DNA from: Rhizobiales bacterium SYSU XM002
GTDB taxonomy: Bacteria > Pseudomonadota > Alphaproteobacteria > Rhizobiales > Beijerinckiaceae
Direction: 5' to 3'
Length of the DNA: 64,000 nt
NCBI GenBank assembly: GCA_009846685.1
Contig: VWVY01000002.1
Location: forward strand, 496,001 to 560,000
Shown here: one piece after another, positions 54,315-62,837 of the stretch
How positions within the stretch are numbered: the stretch's first letter is position 1
How the letters are laid out: the number at the start of each line of letters is the position of its first letter
Position numbers and translations under genes: made by a program
Notes under the pieces: generated by a model
Told to the model about the DNA's origin: nothing
The model's database searches: none
Seen by the model: the letters and a program-made list of their open reading frames with translations, nothing else

Positions 54315-55522
54315 TGAGTAGCAGCGACAACCGCGATCCGCGGTTCGCAGGGGGCGCGGAGAAACCGCGAGTCGCCTTCTGGAACGACCCGGAGAAGCGC
54401 GGCTATCTGTTTCAGATCGTTCTGTTCTTACTCGTCGGCTATTTGGTCTACATGGCCGGCTATAACGCGGTGGACAACCTTCAGAAACAGAAGATCGCCT
54501 CCGGTTTCGGCTTCTGGAACAACACGGCGGGCTTCGATATCGGTCAGCGCCTGATTTCCTATGAGACAACCTCGACATATGGCCGCGCCTTCTGGGTGGG
54601 GCTGCTCAACACGTTGCTGGTCGCGGTGGTGGGCATCTTCTTCGCCACGATCCTCGGGTTCGCGATCGGCGTTGCGCGCCTGTCGAAGAATTTCCTCGTC
54701 AACAAGCTGGCGACGATCTACGTCGAATTGATCCGCAACACCCCGCTGCTGCTGCAATTGCTGTTCTGGTACAACGCGGTGCTCAAGGCGCTGCCGGACG
54801 TCAAGGAATCCCTCGCCCTGCCGGGCGGCGCCTTCCTGAACACGCGCGGGCTCTTCTTCCCCGAGCCGGTTCCGGGCGACAAGTTCGAGGCCGTGATGTG
54901 GATTCTGGCTGCCGGTCTCGTCGGCTATTTCGCCTTCGGGCGCTGGGCCAAGAAGCGCCAGGCGGCGACGGGCCAGCAATCTCCGGTGCTCTGGGTTGGC
55001 CTCGGGCTGATCGTGGGCCTGCCCCTGCTGGCTTTTTTCGCGCTCGGCATGCCGTTGAGCTTCAATTTCCCGGACCTTGGCCGGTTCAATATCCGCGGTG
55101 GCGTGCAGATCTATCCCGAGTTCGTCGCGCTGACGCTCGGCCTCGTGATCTATACTGCGGCCTTCATCGCCGAAGCGGTCCGTGCCGGCATCCAGGCCGT
55201 CTCCAAGGGGCAGACGGAAGCCTCCTACGCGCTCGGCCTACGGCCGGGGCCGACGCTCAACCTTGTCGTCATCCCGCAGGCGATGCGCGTCATCATCCCG
55301 CCGCTGACCTCGCAATACCTCAACCTCACCAAGAATTCGTCGCTGGCTGTCGCCATCGGGTACCCGGATCTGGTGCAGGTGTTCGCGGGCACAGTGCTCA
55401 ACCAGACTGGTCAGGCTGTCGAAGTCATCGCCATTACGATGGCGGTCTATCTGACGATCAGCCTCGTCACGTCGCTGGGCATGAACTGGTACAATGCGCG
55501 AAAAGCGCTGATCGAACGCTGA
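54314..55522 (+). CDS. aapQ: General L-amino acid ABC permease AapQ
   Basis: The 402-residue permease has about eight helices, a long cytosolic N terminus and the AapQ-type TSTYGRAFWVGLLNTLLVAVVGIFFATILGFAIGVARLSKNFLV (landmarks YGRAFWVGLLNTLLV, GVARLSKN), IRNTPLLLQLLFWYNAVLKALPD, and the HisM-type EAA loop SKGQTEASYALGLRPGPTLNLVVIPQAMRVIIPPLTSQYLN. It pairs with AapM. Confidence 0.94.
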   Translation: MSSSDNRDPRFAGGAEKPRVAFWNDPEKRGYLFQIVLFLLVGYLVYMAGYNAVDNLQKQKIASGFGFWNNTAGFDIGQRLISYETTSTYGRAFWVGLLNTLLVAVVGIFFATILGFAIGVARLSKNFLVNKLATIYVELIRNTPLLLQLLFWYNAVLKALPDVKESLALPGGAFLNTRGLFFPEPVPGDKFEAVMWILAAGLVGYFAFGRWAKKRQAATGQQSPVLWVGLGLIVGLPLLAFFALGMPLSFNFPDLGRFNIRGGVQIYPEFVALTLGLVIYTAAFIAEAVRAGIQAVSKGQTEASYALGLRPGPTLNLVVIPQAMRVIIPPLTSQYLNLTKNSSLAVAIGYPDLVQVFAGTVLNQTGQAVEVIAITMAVYLTISLVTSLGMNWYNARKALIER

Positions 55523-55532
55523 GGAGGGGGAC

Positions 55533-56927
55533 ATGGAAGAAAATCTCGCTCCCGGCGCCGTCGCTGGCCAAACCGCCCCGACCGGCGCTCTCGCCCACGC
55601 CTACGTACAGAACGAGCCGATGCCACCCCTGCCGCCACCGGCGAGCATGGTCGGTATCGTCGGCTGGTTGCGGCAGAACCTGTTCTCGTCCATCGGCAAC
55701 ACGGTTCTCACCATCGTCGCTTTCCTGCTCGCGCTCTGGATCATTCCCGGGTTCATCCGCTTCCTGTTGACGGACGCGATCTGGACCGGAGCTGACCGTG
55801 ATGCCTGCCTCGCAAAGGACGGCATCCTGCCCGGCGCCTGCTGGGCCTTCGTGAAGGACCGTATCGGCTTCTTTATCTACGGCTTCTACCCGGTCGAGGA
55901 GCGCTGGCGCGTCGACTTGTTCTTCGTGCTCGGCGCCATCGGCGTTACCTGGATGCTCTGGCTCAAGGCACCGCGTCGCGACATTGGCATGATCTATTTC
56001 CTGATCGCCCTGCCGTTGATTGTCTACGCGTTGCTGAGCGGCAAGAACCCGTTGGCGTTCCTCACCTACCCCTATGACCTTTTCAAGGGCGAGGGCTTGG
56101 TGCTCGGCATCCTGTTCGCCATTCTGTTCTTTCTCACCGGCTTTCTGGTCGCGCGGGCGAAAAACAAGGACGTCGGCCCGTCGATCATTGCCGGAAGCGC
56201 CAGCCTTCTGCTCCTGACCTGGGGCGGCAAGGCGATCGCTGGCATCTGGCCGCTGATCGGGCTGAGCTACGTCGACACTGCCAAGTGGGGCGGGTTGATG
56301 GTCACGCTGGTTGTCGCCGGCGTCGGCATCGTCGCCTCGCTGCCGCTCGGCATCCTGCTGGCGTTGGGGCGGCGCTCGAAACTGCCGGTGGTGAAGTTCT
56401 TCTCGGTGCTGTTCATCGAGTTCGTGCGCGGCGTGCCGCTGATTACCGTTCTGTTCATGGCCAACACGATGCTGCCGCTCTTCCTTCCGGAGGGCGTCGA
56501 GTTCGACAAGCTTCTGCGTGCGCTGGTCGGTATCGGCCTCTTTGCCTCGGCCTACATGGCGGAGGTGGTGCGCGCCGGTCTTCAGGCCCTGCCGAAGGGG
56601 CAATACGAAGGCGCGATGGCGATGGGCCTCGGCTATTGGCAGATGATGCGTCTCATCGTTCTGCCGCAGGCGTTGAAGGTGACGATCCCGAACATCGTCA
56701 ATACCTACATCGGTCTGTTCAAGGATACCTCGCTGCTGCTGATCGTCGGCATCTTCGACTTCCTCAAGGCAATCGAAACCGCCCGTATCGACCCGCAATG
56801 GGCTGCGCCGACGGTTTCGCCCACCGGCTACGCCTTCGCGGCGATCGTCTACTGGTTTTTCTGTTACGGCATGGCGAGTTACGCCCGCGCGACCGAGCGG
56901 CGCCTCTCCGCGGCTGACAAGAGGTAA
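55533..56927 (+). CDS. aapM: General L-amino acid ABC permease AapM
   Basis: The 464-residue permease has extra N-terminal helices typical of AapM, then WGGLMVTLVVAGVGIVASLPLGILLALGRRSKLPVV (landmark GGLMVTL), FIEFVRGVPLITVLFMANTMLPLFLPEG and the EAA loop LPKGQYEGAMAMGLGYWQMMRLIVLPQALKVTIPNIVNTYIGLFKDTSLL. Starts at an ATG behind GAGGAGGGG, 10 bases after aapQ. Confidence 0.94.
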   Translation: MEENLAPGAVAGQTAPTGALAHAYVQNEPMPPLPPPASMVGIVGWLRQNLFSSIGNTVLTIVAFLLALWIIPGFIRFLLTDAIWTGADRDACLAKDGILPGACWAFVKDRIGFFIYGFYPVEERWRVDLFFVLGAIGVTWMLWLKAPRRDIGMIYFLIALPLIVYALLSGKNPLAFLTYPYDLFKGEGLVLGILFAILFFLTGFLVARAKNKDVGPSIIAGSASLLLLTWGGKAIAGIWPLIGLSYVDTAKWGGLMVTLVVAGVGIVASLPLGILLALGRRSKLPVVKFFSVLFIEFVRGVPLITVLFMANTMLPLFLPEGVEFDKLLRALVGIGLFASAYMAEVVRAGLQALPKGQYEGAMAMGLGYWQMMRLIVLPQALKVTIPNIVNTYIGLFKDTSLLLIVGIFDFLKAIETARIDPQWAAPTVSPTGYAFAAIVYWFFCYGMASYARATERRLSAADKR

Positions 56928-56939
56928 GGGAGTAACCTC

Positions 56940-57710
56940 ATGGCTCAACTCAATCTGAAACCCTCGCCCCTCAAGAACGAGACCGCCGTCGAGATGATCG
57001 GCGTCAACAAGTGGTACGGCGAGTTCCACGTGCTGCGCGACGTCAATCTCAAGGTGACGCGCGGCGAGAAAATCGTCGTCTGCGGCCCCTCCGGTTCCGG
57101 CAAATCGACTATGATCCGCTGCATCAACCGGCTGGAGGAACACCAGAAGGGCTCGATCATCGTCGATGGCGTCGAACTCACCAACGACCTCAAGAAGATC
57201 GACGAAATCCGTCGTGACGTCGGCATGGTGTTCCAGCACTTCAACCTGTTCCCGCACCTTACCATCCTCGAAAACTGCACGCTCGCCCCGATCTGGGTGA
57301 AGAAGATGCCGAAGAAGGAGGCCGAGGAAACCGCGATGCACTATCTCACGCGCGTCAAGATCCCGGAGCAGGCCGGCAAGTATCCGGGCCAGCTTTCCGG
57401 TGGCCAGCAGCAGCGCGTGGCCATCGCCCGCTCGCTCTGCATGGCGCCGAAGATCATGCTGTTCGACGAGCCGACCTCGGCGCTCGATCCGGAAATGGTC
57501 AAGGAAGTGCTCGATACGATGGTGAGCCTCGCCGAAGAAGGCATGACGATGCTCTGCGTGACGCATGAAATGGGCTTCGCCCGGCAGGTCGCCGATCGCG
57601 TGATCTTCATGGATCAGGGGCAGATTGTCGAAATGAACACTCCGGATGCGTTCTTCAAGAACCCGCAGCACGAGCGCACCAAGCTGTTCCTCAGCCAGAT
57701 CCTGCACTGA
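56940..57710 (+). CDS. aapP: General L-amino acid ABC ATPase AapP
   Basis: The 256-residue ATPase has Walker [10 protein letters not shown] near residues 55-63, Q-loop [18 protein letters not shown], signature [15 protein letters not shown], Walker [21 protein letters not shown] and switch His in VTHEMGFA. This is the GlnQ/AapP pattern. It lies 12 bases after aapM and ends the operon at a strong terminator. Confidence 0.95.
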   Translation: MAQLNLKPSPLKNETAVEMIGVNKWYGEFHVLRDVNLKVTRGEKIVVCGPSGSGKSTMIRCINRLEEHQKGSIIVDGVELTNDLKKIDEIRRDVGMVFQHFNLFPHLTILENCTLAPIWVKKMPKKEAEETAMHYLTRVKIPEQAGKYPGQLSGGQQQRVAIARSLCMAPKIMLFDEPTSALDPEMVKEVLDTMVSLAEEGMTMLCVTHEMGFARQVADRVIFMDQGQIVEMNTPDAFFKNPQHERTKLFLSQILH

Positions 57711-57734
57711 GGCAGGAGTGGTTTACGGAAATAG

Positions 57735-57760
57735 AAAAAGGCGCCGTGAGGCGCCTTTTT
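57735..57760. terminator. Bidirectional terminator after aapP
   Basis: A perfect stem, AAAAAGGCGCC (57735-57745), loop GTGA, GGCGCCTTTTT (57750-57760), lies between aapP and the convergent VOC gene. The A-run and T-run allow it to work on both strands. Confidence 0.93.
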
Positions 57761-57784
57761 GCTGTCCCATACGCTTGGCTTGGT

Positions 57785-58150
57785 TCACATCCCCGGCGCG
57801 AACACTCGCAGGCGATGGCCATCCGGATCAGCGGCGGTAAAGGTGAAGCCGAAGTCCATCCGGGTCGGTTCCTGAAGGATCGAGAGGCCGCGCGCGGCCC
57901 AGTCGGCATGTCGCGCGGTGACGGCATCGTCGTTTTCCACCGCGAAGGCGAGTTCGCTCCCGCCGGAGGGGCCGGCTTTCGGTTCGACACCGCCGCGCCC
58001 CCAGAGGCCCAGCATCACCCCGCTGTCGAGCGGAAGCATGGCGAAGGTCGGCGAGGCTTCGGCCGGGGCCTTGCCAAGCAATTGGGAATAGAACGCGGCG
58101 CTGCGGGCGGCATCCTCGACGTAGAGCAGGATAAAATTCGGGTCGGTCAT
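57785..58150 (-). CDS. VOC family protein
   Basis: The 121-residue glyoxalase-fold protein reads PNFILLYVEDAARSAAFYSQLLGKAP, MLPLDSGVMLGLW, GSELAFAVENDDAVTARHADWAARGLSILQEPTRMDFGFTFTAADPDGHRLRVFAPG (landmarks SELAFAV, DPDGHRLRV). This resembles YaeR/bleomycin-resistance-type VOC proteins. The substrate is unknown. It has its own promoter in the 79-base gap toward sseA on the same strand, or is co-transcribed with it. Confidence 0.82.
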   Translation of the reverse strand: MTDPNFILLYVEDAARSAAFYSQLLGKAPAEASPTFAMLPLDSGVMLGLWGRGGVEPKAGPSGGSELAFAVENDDAVTARHADWAARGLSILQEPTRMDFGFTFTAADPDGHRLRVFAPGM

Positions 58151-58229
58151 TGCAGGGGCCTCATCGTGTGAGCCGCATCGCGGCGATGAGGAACCCTACA
58201 AGAGGCTCCTGACAAAAAATGGCAGGAGC

Positions 58230-59078
58230 TTAGCGCGTCCCGATCGGCAGGTCCTCGCGCGTGCCCCATTCCGCCCATGAGCCGTCGTAGATGCCGGCGA
58301 TCTTCGCACCCGCCCGGCTCATCGCCATGGCGATCACGACGGCTGAGACGCCCGATCCGCAGGAGCAGACGATCGGCTGGGTGAGATCTATGCCGGCCTT
58401 CTCCATCTCGGCGCGGATTTCCGCCGGCGCGCGCAATTGTCCGTTTGCGACGACACTGGGGAAGGGGAGGTTGTAGCTGCCCGGCATGTGCCCTGAGCGC
58501 ACGCCGGGGCGCGGTTCCGGTGCCTGCCCGTCGAAGCGCGGCGCGGGGCGGGCATCGACGACCTGCGCGTCACCGGCCGCGAGATGGCCCCGCACACGGT
58601 TGAGATCGGCGACGGTCGCGGCATCGAGCCGGGCGTTGAAAGTGGCTGGCCTGGGCGAGGGCACCTCGCTCGTTACTGGCCGTAATTCGGCGGTCCAGGC
58701 CGGCAGGCCGCCCTCCAGAATGCGTACGTCCTTGGCGCCGTAGATGCGGAACATCCACGCAACCCGCGGCGCGGTGAAAAGCCCGAGCTGATCGTAGATG
58801 ACGATGGTGTCGTTCTCGGTGATCCCCATTGCGCCCACCTTCTCGGCGAAGAACGTGGCGCTGGGCAGCATATGCGGCAGGTCGCTCGCGGGGTCGGAGA
58901 TCGTATCGAGATCGAAGAATACCGCGCCGGGAATATGCGCCTCGGCGTATTCCTTCGCGCCCACGCGGCCCGTCGGCGGGAGATGCCACGATCCGTCGAC
59001 GATCTTCACCGCCGGGTTGGAAAGCTGTTCGCCGAGCCAGGCGGTCGGCACGAAGGGAATGGAGGTGAAGATGGACAT
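58230..59078 (-). CDS. sseA: 3-mercaptopyruvate sulfurtransferase
   Basis: The 282-residue protein has two rhodanese domains. The catalytic loop in the second is CGSGVSA starting at Cys240. The family distinction is CG[S/T]GVTA for mercaptopyruvate enzymes against CRxGx[R/T] for thiosulfate rhodaneses, so it is an SseA-type enzyme that transfers sulfur from 3-mercaptopyruvate. VDGSWHLPPTGRVGAKEYAEAHIPGAVFFDLD (landmarks DGSWHLP, HIPGAVFFDLD) and VDARPAPRFDG are typical. I chose the ATG at 59078 because homology starts there. Confidence 0.92.
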   Translation of the reverse strand: MSIFTSIPFVPTAWLGEQLSNPAVKIVDGSWHLPPTGRVGAKEYAEAHIPGAVFFDLDTISDPASDLPHMLPSATFFAEKVGAMGITENDTIVIYDQLGLFTAPRVAWMFRIYGAKDVRILEGGLPAWTAELRPVTSEVPSPRPATFNARLDAATVADLNRVRGHLAAGDAQVVDARPAPRFDGQAPEPRPGVRSGHMPGSYNLPFPSVVANGQLRAPAEIRAEMEKAGIDLTQPIVCSCGSGVSAVVIAMAMSRAGAKIAGIYDGSWAEWGTREDLPIGTR

Positions 59079-59130
59079 TCTTCTGGTTCCTTTTGCAACT
59101 TCCGCCGGTCGTCGGGCGACTGACCGGATA

Positions 59131-59520
59131 TTAGAGGCCAAGCACGGATTTGACAGAGCCCGCTTCGCTGAAAGACCAGTCGATCGGGCGGTTCTCAATG
59201 AGAAAGATGATCGAGTTGTTCGGCTCGAAGCCAATTCCGCGCAAGCGTCGCCGGATGTCCTTGTAGAGCGCTTCTTTCTGCTCGTCCGAACGACCTGAAA
59301 GCAGTGCGATCTCGATGACGATCGTCCCGGCCGGGTCGCGCGGGCCCAGAAAGTCGGGATGGAACATCATGTCGTCCGGCGCGTAGCGCGAGATCAGGCA
59401 GAAATTGTCGTGGGGATTCACACCACATGTTTCGACAAGGCTCTCGTGAAGCTCGTGGTTGATGGCGCGGCAAAGCGTGGCCGGCACCGTGGCCGGAACG
59501 TGGATCTTGTTGAAAGGCAT
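59131..59520 (-). CDS. Pro1 tautomerase superfamily protein, MSAD-like
   Basis: The 129-residue product begins Met-Pro, so Met removal leaves the catalytic N-terminal proline of the tautomerase superfamily. Length and the C-terminal DEQKEALYKDIRR and FLIENRPIDWSF match malonate semialdehyde decarboxylase (MSAD) of Pseudomonas pavonaceae. Asp37 is kept (after Met removal). Of the MSAD pair Arg73/Arg75, only the second is clear (Arg76 here); the first is Ser74. The activity may be tautomerase or hydratase rather than decarboxylase. It lies 52 bases upstream of sseA on the same strand. Confidence 0.8.
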   Translation of the reverse strand: MPFNKIHVPATVPATLCRAINHELHESLVETCGVNPHDNFCLISRYAPDDMMFHPDFLGPRDPAGTIVIEIALLSGRSDEQKEALYKDIRRRLRGIGFEPNNSIIFLIENRPIDWSFSEAGSVKSVLGL

Positions 59521-59593
59521 GGGTCTTCCTCGATGATTCGCGGGCGCCGGAGCCGCAACTTTCGCTTTGTATCGGGTGCAGCCGGAAAACGGA

Positions 59594-60382
59594 TCAGGCG
59601 AAAGCGATCCGCACGCGGCGGTTCTGCTTGCCCTTTTTCTCGATATTGGTGACGGCGACACGGCCGATCTCGCGTGTGTTGCGGACGTGGGTGCCGCCGC
59701 AGGGCTGAAGATCGAGCGGTTCCTCGCCCGGATTTCCGATCTCGACCAGCCGCACACGGCCCGCCCCGCGCGGCGGTTTCACCGACATGGTTTTCACGAG
59801 GCCGGGATTGGCGTCGAGTTCCGCATCCGTGATCCAGCGTTCGGTGATCGGTGCATTTCGCCCGATCAGCGCGTTGAGTTTTTCCGTCACCTCTTCCTTG
59901 GTGAAGCCAGCTTCGGGAATGTCGAAATCCAGCCGCCCGTCCTCGGTGCCGACCGAGCCGCCGGTGACGGCGAAGGGCAAGGCGACCGAGAGGAGATGGA
60001 GCGCGGAGTGCATCCGCATCAGCTTGTAGCGGCGCTCGAAATCGAGCGTCTGCGTGACGACCCTGTTCGCCCAGTCAGCCGGGTCTTCGCTTTCCGGCAG
60101 GCGATGGCCGACGATGGTCTTCGCAGGGTCGAGATAGCGCAGATCGCCGACGGGGAACGAGACGCCGTCATCGCGTGTGATGGTGCCGAAATCGGACGGC
60201 TGCCCGCCGGACGAGGGATAGAAGATCGTCTGGTCGAGTATCAGCATGTGCTCGTGGACGCCGATCACACGGGCGGTGAGGCTGGTCTCGTAGGCATCAT
60301 CGCGAAAGGCAAGATGGGTTGCGGGAAAATCCGGAATCGGCGCAATGGCGGCCGGCATTCCGGGGGCGTTCTCCTTGTCCAA
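59594..60382 (-). CDS. alaX: Alanyl-tRNA editing protein AlaX
   Basis: The 262-residue freestanding editing domain removes serine or glycine from tRNA-Ala. It has the tRNA-binding DQTIFYPSSGGQPSDFG motif near residue 50, the zinc ligands His125 and His129 in MRMHSALHLL, and Cys228 and His232 in LQPCGGTHVRNTREIG. The motif order is that of AlaRS editing domains. The N-terminal extension suggests a medium-size AlaX-M form. The start at 60382 could instead be the Met at residue 9. Confidence 0.9.
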   Translation of the reverse strand: MDKENAPGMPAAIAPIPDFPATHLAFRDDAYETSLTARVIGVHEHMLILDQTIFYPSSGGQPSDFGTITRDDGVSFPVGDLRYLDPAKTIVGHRLPESEDPADWANRVVTQTLDFERRYKLMRMHSALHLLSVALPFAVTGGSVGTEDGRLDFDIPEAGFTKEEVTEKLNALIGRNAPITERWITDAELDANPGLVKTMSVKPPRGAGRVRLVEIGNPGEEPLDLQPCGGTHVRNTREIGRVAVTNIEKKGKQNRRVRIAFA

Positions 60383-60540
60383 AGTGAAACTCCATGACTT
60401 TGTCGTTGGCGTCAGCTTAGCCGTGCGCCGGCGAGGCGGGAAGGGCGTCGCGTGTGATTGACATCGATGTGGCAGGGGAAATCCGCGCGAATGCTATTCT
60501 CGTTTGTCGACGGTCGCCCTATTTTGATGATGTTTACAAA

Positions 60541-60569
60541 TGATCCGCGCGCGGGTGACCGGCGTATAA
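60541..60569 (+). promoter_or_regulatory. ECF-type promoter before the ChrR-like gene
   Basis: TGATCC at 60541-60546 is followed after 16 bases by CGTATAA at 60563-60569, resembling the -35/-10 pair I know for RpoE-ChrR (ECF11) sigma factors. Transcription would start near 60575, giving a leader of about 47 bases before the GTG at 60622. Base identities are seen; assignment to that sigma class is from memory of the family and should be treated as inference. Confidence 0.5.
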
Positions 60570-60621
60570 TGCCCGCATGTCGCCGGAAACGGCCCGAAAC
60601 CCAAGAGGAGCAAGGCGAGCA

Positions 60622-61269
60622 GTGAACGCCGAAGCCGGCAATCGGGATATACCATCGCGCGAGGCGCTGCTTGCCGCCTATGCCGCAGGGCAGTTGCCTT
60701 GCGCCGCGCATGCGCTCGTTGCTGCGCATCTCGAAATCTCGCCGGAAAATCGGGTCTTTGTTGCCTCGCTCGAGGAATCGTTGGCGAAGGAATTCTCGGT
60801 CGATCGTCCGTGCTGCGAGATCCGCAAGCGCGAGGCGCGTCTCGACGCGATCTTCTGCTGCGACCAGCAGGCGCACAAGGCACCGTGCGATTCCGATATC
60901 CCGCGCGCGCTCCGGCATTTCCTCGGGCGCTGTGTCGATGAGATGCCCTACCGGACGGTGCTGCCGGGCATTCGCGAATGCCGGATCGAGGGCGAGGGCG
61001 GCATGAATGCGATGCTCTACCGTATCGCGCCGGGCAAGAAGATCCCCCAGCATTCGCACGAGGGCACCGAGATCACGCTGGTTCTGCGCGGCGGCTTTTC
61101 CGACGGGACGGGGCACTATGTCCGCGGCGATATCGCCATCGCCGACGAGGATGTCGATCACATTCCCGTCGCCGACAAGGGCGAGGAGTGCGTCTGCTTC
61201 GCGGTGCTCGACGCGCCGCTCCGGCTGACCGGGCCTGTCGGTCGTCTGCTGAACCGCTTCATGCGCTAG
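60622..61269 (+). CDS. ChrR-like cupin protein without the anti-sigma zinc site
   Basis: The 215-residue protein aligns with ChrR of Rhodobacter sphaeroides. The C-terminal cupin keeps all four ligands at matching spacing: His144, His146, Glu150, His180 (HSHEGTEITLVLRGGF; DVDHIPVADKGEEC). In the N-terminal anti-sigma domain three of four zinc ligands are gone: ChrR His6, His31, Cys35, Cys38 correspond to Pro11, His36, Ser40, Asn43. No sigma-factor gene is adjacent. It overlaps the 3' end of the convergent photolyase gene by 11 bases. I use the GTG at 60622 because the promoter places transcription start near the ATG at 60577. Confidence 0.82.
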   Translation: MNAEAGNRDIPSREALLAAYAAGQLPCAAHALVAAHLEISPENRVFVASLEESLAKEFSVDRPCCEIRKREARLDAIFCCDQQAHKAPCDSDIPRALRHFLGRCVDEMPYRTVLPGIRECRIEGEGGMNAMLYRIAPGKKIPQHSHEGTEITLVLRGGFSDGTGHYVRGDIAIADEDVDHIPVADKGEECVCFAVLDAPLRLTGPVGRLLNRFMR

Positions 61270-62725
61270 CTGAAATCGCCTTGAAAGCTGCGAGCGCCCG
61301 CGCGCGCGCGGCATCGTGCGGCACGATCGGGTTGGGGTATGTCTCGCCGAGCGTAACGCCGGCTTTTGCCCGTACGGCGGGCGGCGCTTCCCACGGGCAG
61401 TGGATGTAATCGTCGGGCAGTCCGGCGATTTCCGGTACGAAGCGACGGACATAATCGCCCGCCGGATCGAATTTCTGGCCTTGGCCGATGGGGTTGAAGA
61501 TACGGAAGAACGGCGCGGCGTCGGCACCCGAACCCGCGACCCATTGCCAGCTCGCCGCATTGCTGGCCGGGTCTGCGTCGCATAGCGTATCCCAGAACCA
61601 GGCTTCGCCCGCGCGCCAGTCCTGCATCAGGTGCTTGATGAGGAAGGAAGCGGCGATCATCCGCACGCGGTTGTGCATATAGCCGGTCTGCCAGAGCTCG
61701 CGCATCCCGGCGTCGACGAGCGGATAGCCGGTGAGGCCGCGCTGCCAGGTGCGCAGGGCGTCCGCGTCGGTCTGCCACGGGAAGGCGTCGAACTTCGGCT
61801 GGAAGTTCGCGCGCGGCAGATCGGGGAAATGAAACAGCAGATGATACGAGAACTCGCGCCAGCCGAGTTCGGCGAGGAACTTGTCGAGATCACGCTCGGA
61901 GGCCCCGCTGCTGCCATCGAGCATTGCCTGCCGTGCCGCATGCCAGATTTGCCGTGGCGAGATGTCACCGGTGGCAAGATATGGCGAAAGCCGCGAGGTG
62001 GAGGGAAGGTCCGGCCGGTCGCGGTTTTCGGCATAGCCGCCGAGCCCATCCTTCAGGAAAGCAACGAGCCGTTCGTGTGCGCCTCGCTCGCCAGGTTTCC
62101 AGCTTGCACGGAGACCGCCAGCCCAGTCCGGTCGGCGTGGTGGAAGATCGAGCGCGGCGAGCGGGGTCGCGTCCGGAACCGTCTCGTGGATGGATTGGGG
62201 CTGCTTCGGTTCAGGAAGTGGCGCTGACGGTTCGCGCAAGGCCCGGCACGCTTTCCAGAACGGCGTGAAGACGCGCATCGGCCCGCCCGCCTTCGAGCGG
62301 ATTTCCATCGGCTCATAGAGCAACGCGCCGTTGAAGCTCTCTGCGCGGATGCCCCTGGCCGTCAGGTCCTGCTTGATCGCGCCATCGGTCTCGCGCTCGG
62401 CAGCACCATAGCGGCGGTTCCAGGTGACGAGATCGCAACCGAGATGGGCCGCCAGCTCGGGGATGATGGCGCGTGAATCGCCCCTTAGCAGGAGCATCCT
62501 GCTGCTTTTCTTTTCAAGATCCGCTTCCAGTGCCGCCAAGGCGTGGTGAAGCCACCAGCGGCTTGCGCCCCCGCGTGGCCGATGGTTGGCGTTGTCTTCG
62601 AGCACGAAAACGGTGGTACATTCCCCTGCCGAGGCGGCACGGGTCAGTGCGGGGTTGTCGCCGAGGCGCAGATCGTTCCGGAACCAGTGCAGCGCGCGGC
62701 GCGGGGCGTTGGTGAAATCGCTCAT
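61259..62725 (-). CDS. phr: Deoxyribodipyrimidine photolyase
   Basis: The 488-residue class I CPD photolyase repairs pyrimidine dimers with light. N-terminal antenna domain: ALHWFRNDLRLGDNPAL, TVFVLEDN. C-terminal FAD domain: SRLSPYLATGDISPRQIW, ELGWREFSYHLLFHFPDL, FDAFPWQTDADALRTWQRGLTGYPLVDAGMRELWQTGYMHNRVRMIAASFLIKHLMQDWRAGEAWFWDTLCDADPASNAASWQWVAG (landmarks GLTGYPLVDAGMREL, MHNRVRM, DPASNAASWQW). The ATG at 62725 begins the family. It is adjacent to the ChrR-like gene; in R. sphaeroides phrA is a core target of RpoE-ChrR. Confidence 0.95.
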   Translation of the reverse strand: MSDFTNAPRRALHWFRNDLRLGDNPALTRAASAGECTTVFVLEDNANHRPRGGASRWWLHHALAALEADLEKKSSRMLLLRGDSRAIIPELAAHLGCDLVTWNRRYGAAERETDGAIKQDLTARGIRAESFNGALLYEPMEIRSKAGGPMRVFTPFWKACRALREPSAPLPEPKQPQSIHETVPDATPLAALDLPPRRPDWAGGLRASWKPGERGAHERLVAFLKDGLGGYAENRDRPDLPSTSRLSPYLATGDISPRQIWHAARQAMLDGSSGASERDLDKFLAELGWREFSYHLLFHFPDLPRANFQPKFDAFPWQTDADALRTWQRGLTGYPLVDAGMRELWQTGYMHNRVRMIAASFLIKHLMQDWRAGEAWFWDTLCDADPASNAASWQWVAGSGADAAPFFRIFNPIGQGQKFDPAGDYVRRFVPEIAGLPDDYIHCPWEAPPAVRAKAGVTLGETYPNPIVPHDAARARALAAFKAISASA

Positions 62726-62837
62726 GACGTAAGGAAATAGCCTTGCTCGCGGTGTTGTGAAGCGGTGACGCGCTTTTTCACTCGCCTGAGACGGGTTCGG
62801 CCGTAAGTTCAGACGACAACGAGCGGGGAATGCCGCA

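Noticed and set aside
55467-57707. 746-codon open frame opposite aapM and aapP
   Set aside because: Long but without motifs; aapM, aapP and their ribosome-binding sites explain the strand choice.
60577-60621. ATG start of the ChrR-like protein at 60577
   Set aside because: The promoter-like element puts transcription start within a few bases of it; the GTG at 60622 has a ribosome-binding region and starts near the family N terminus. Not excluded.
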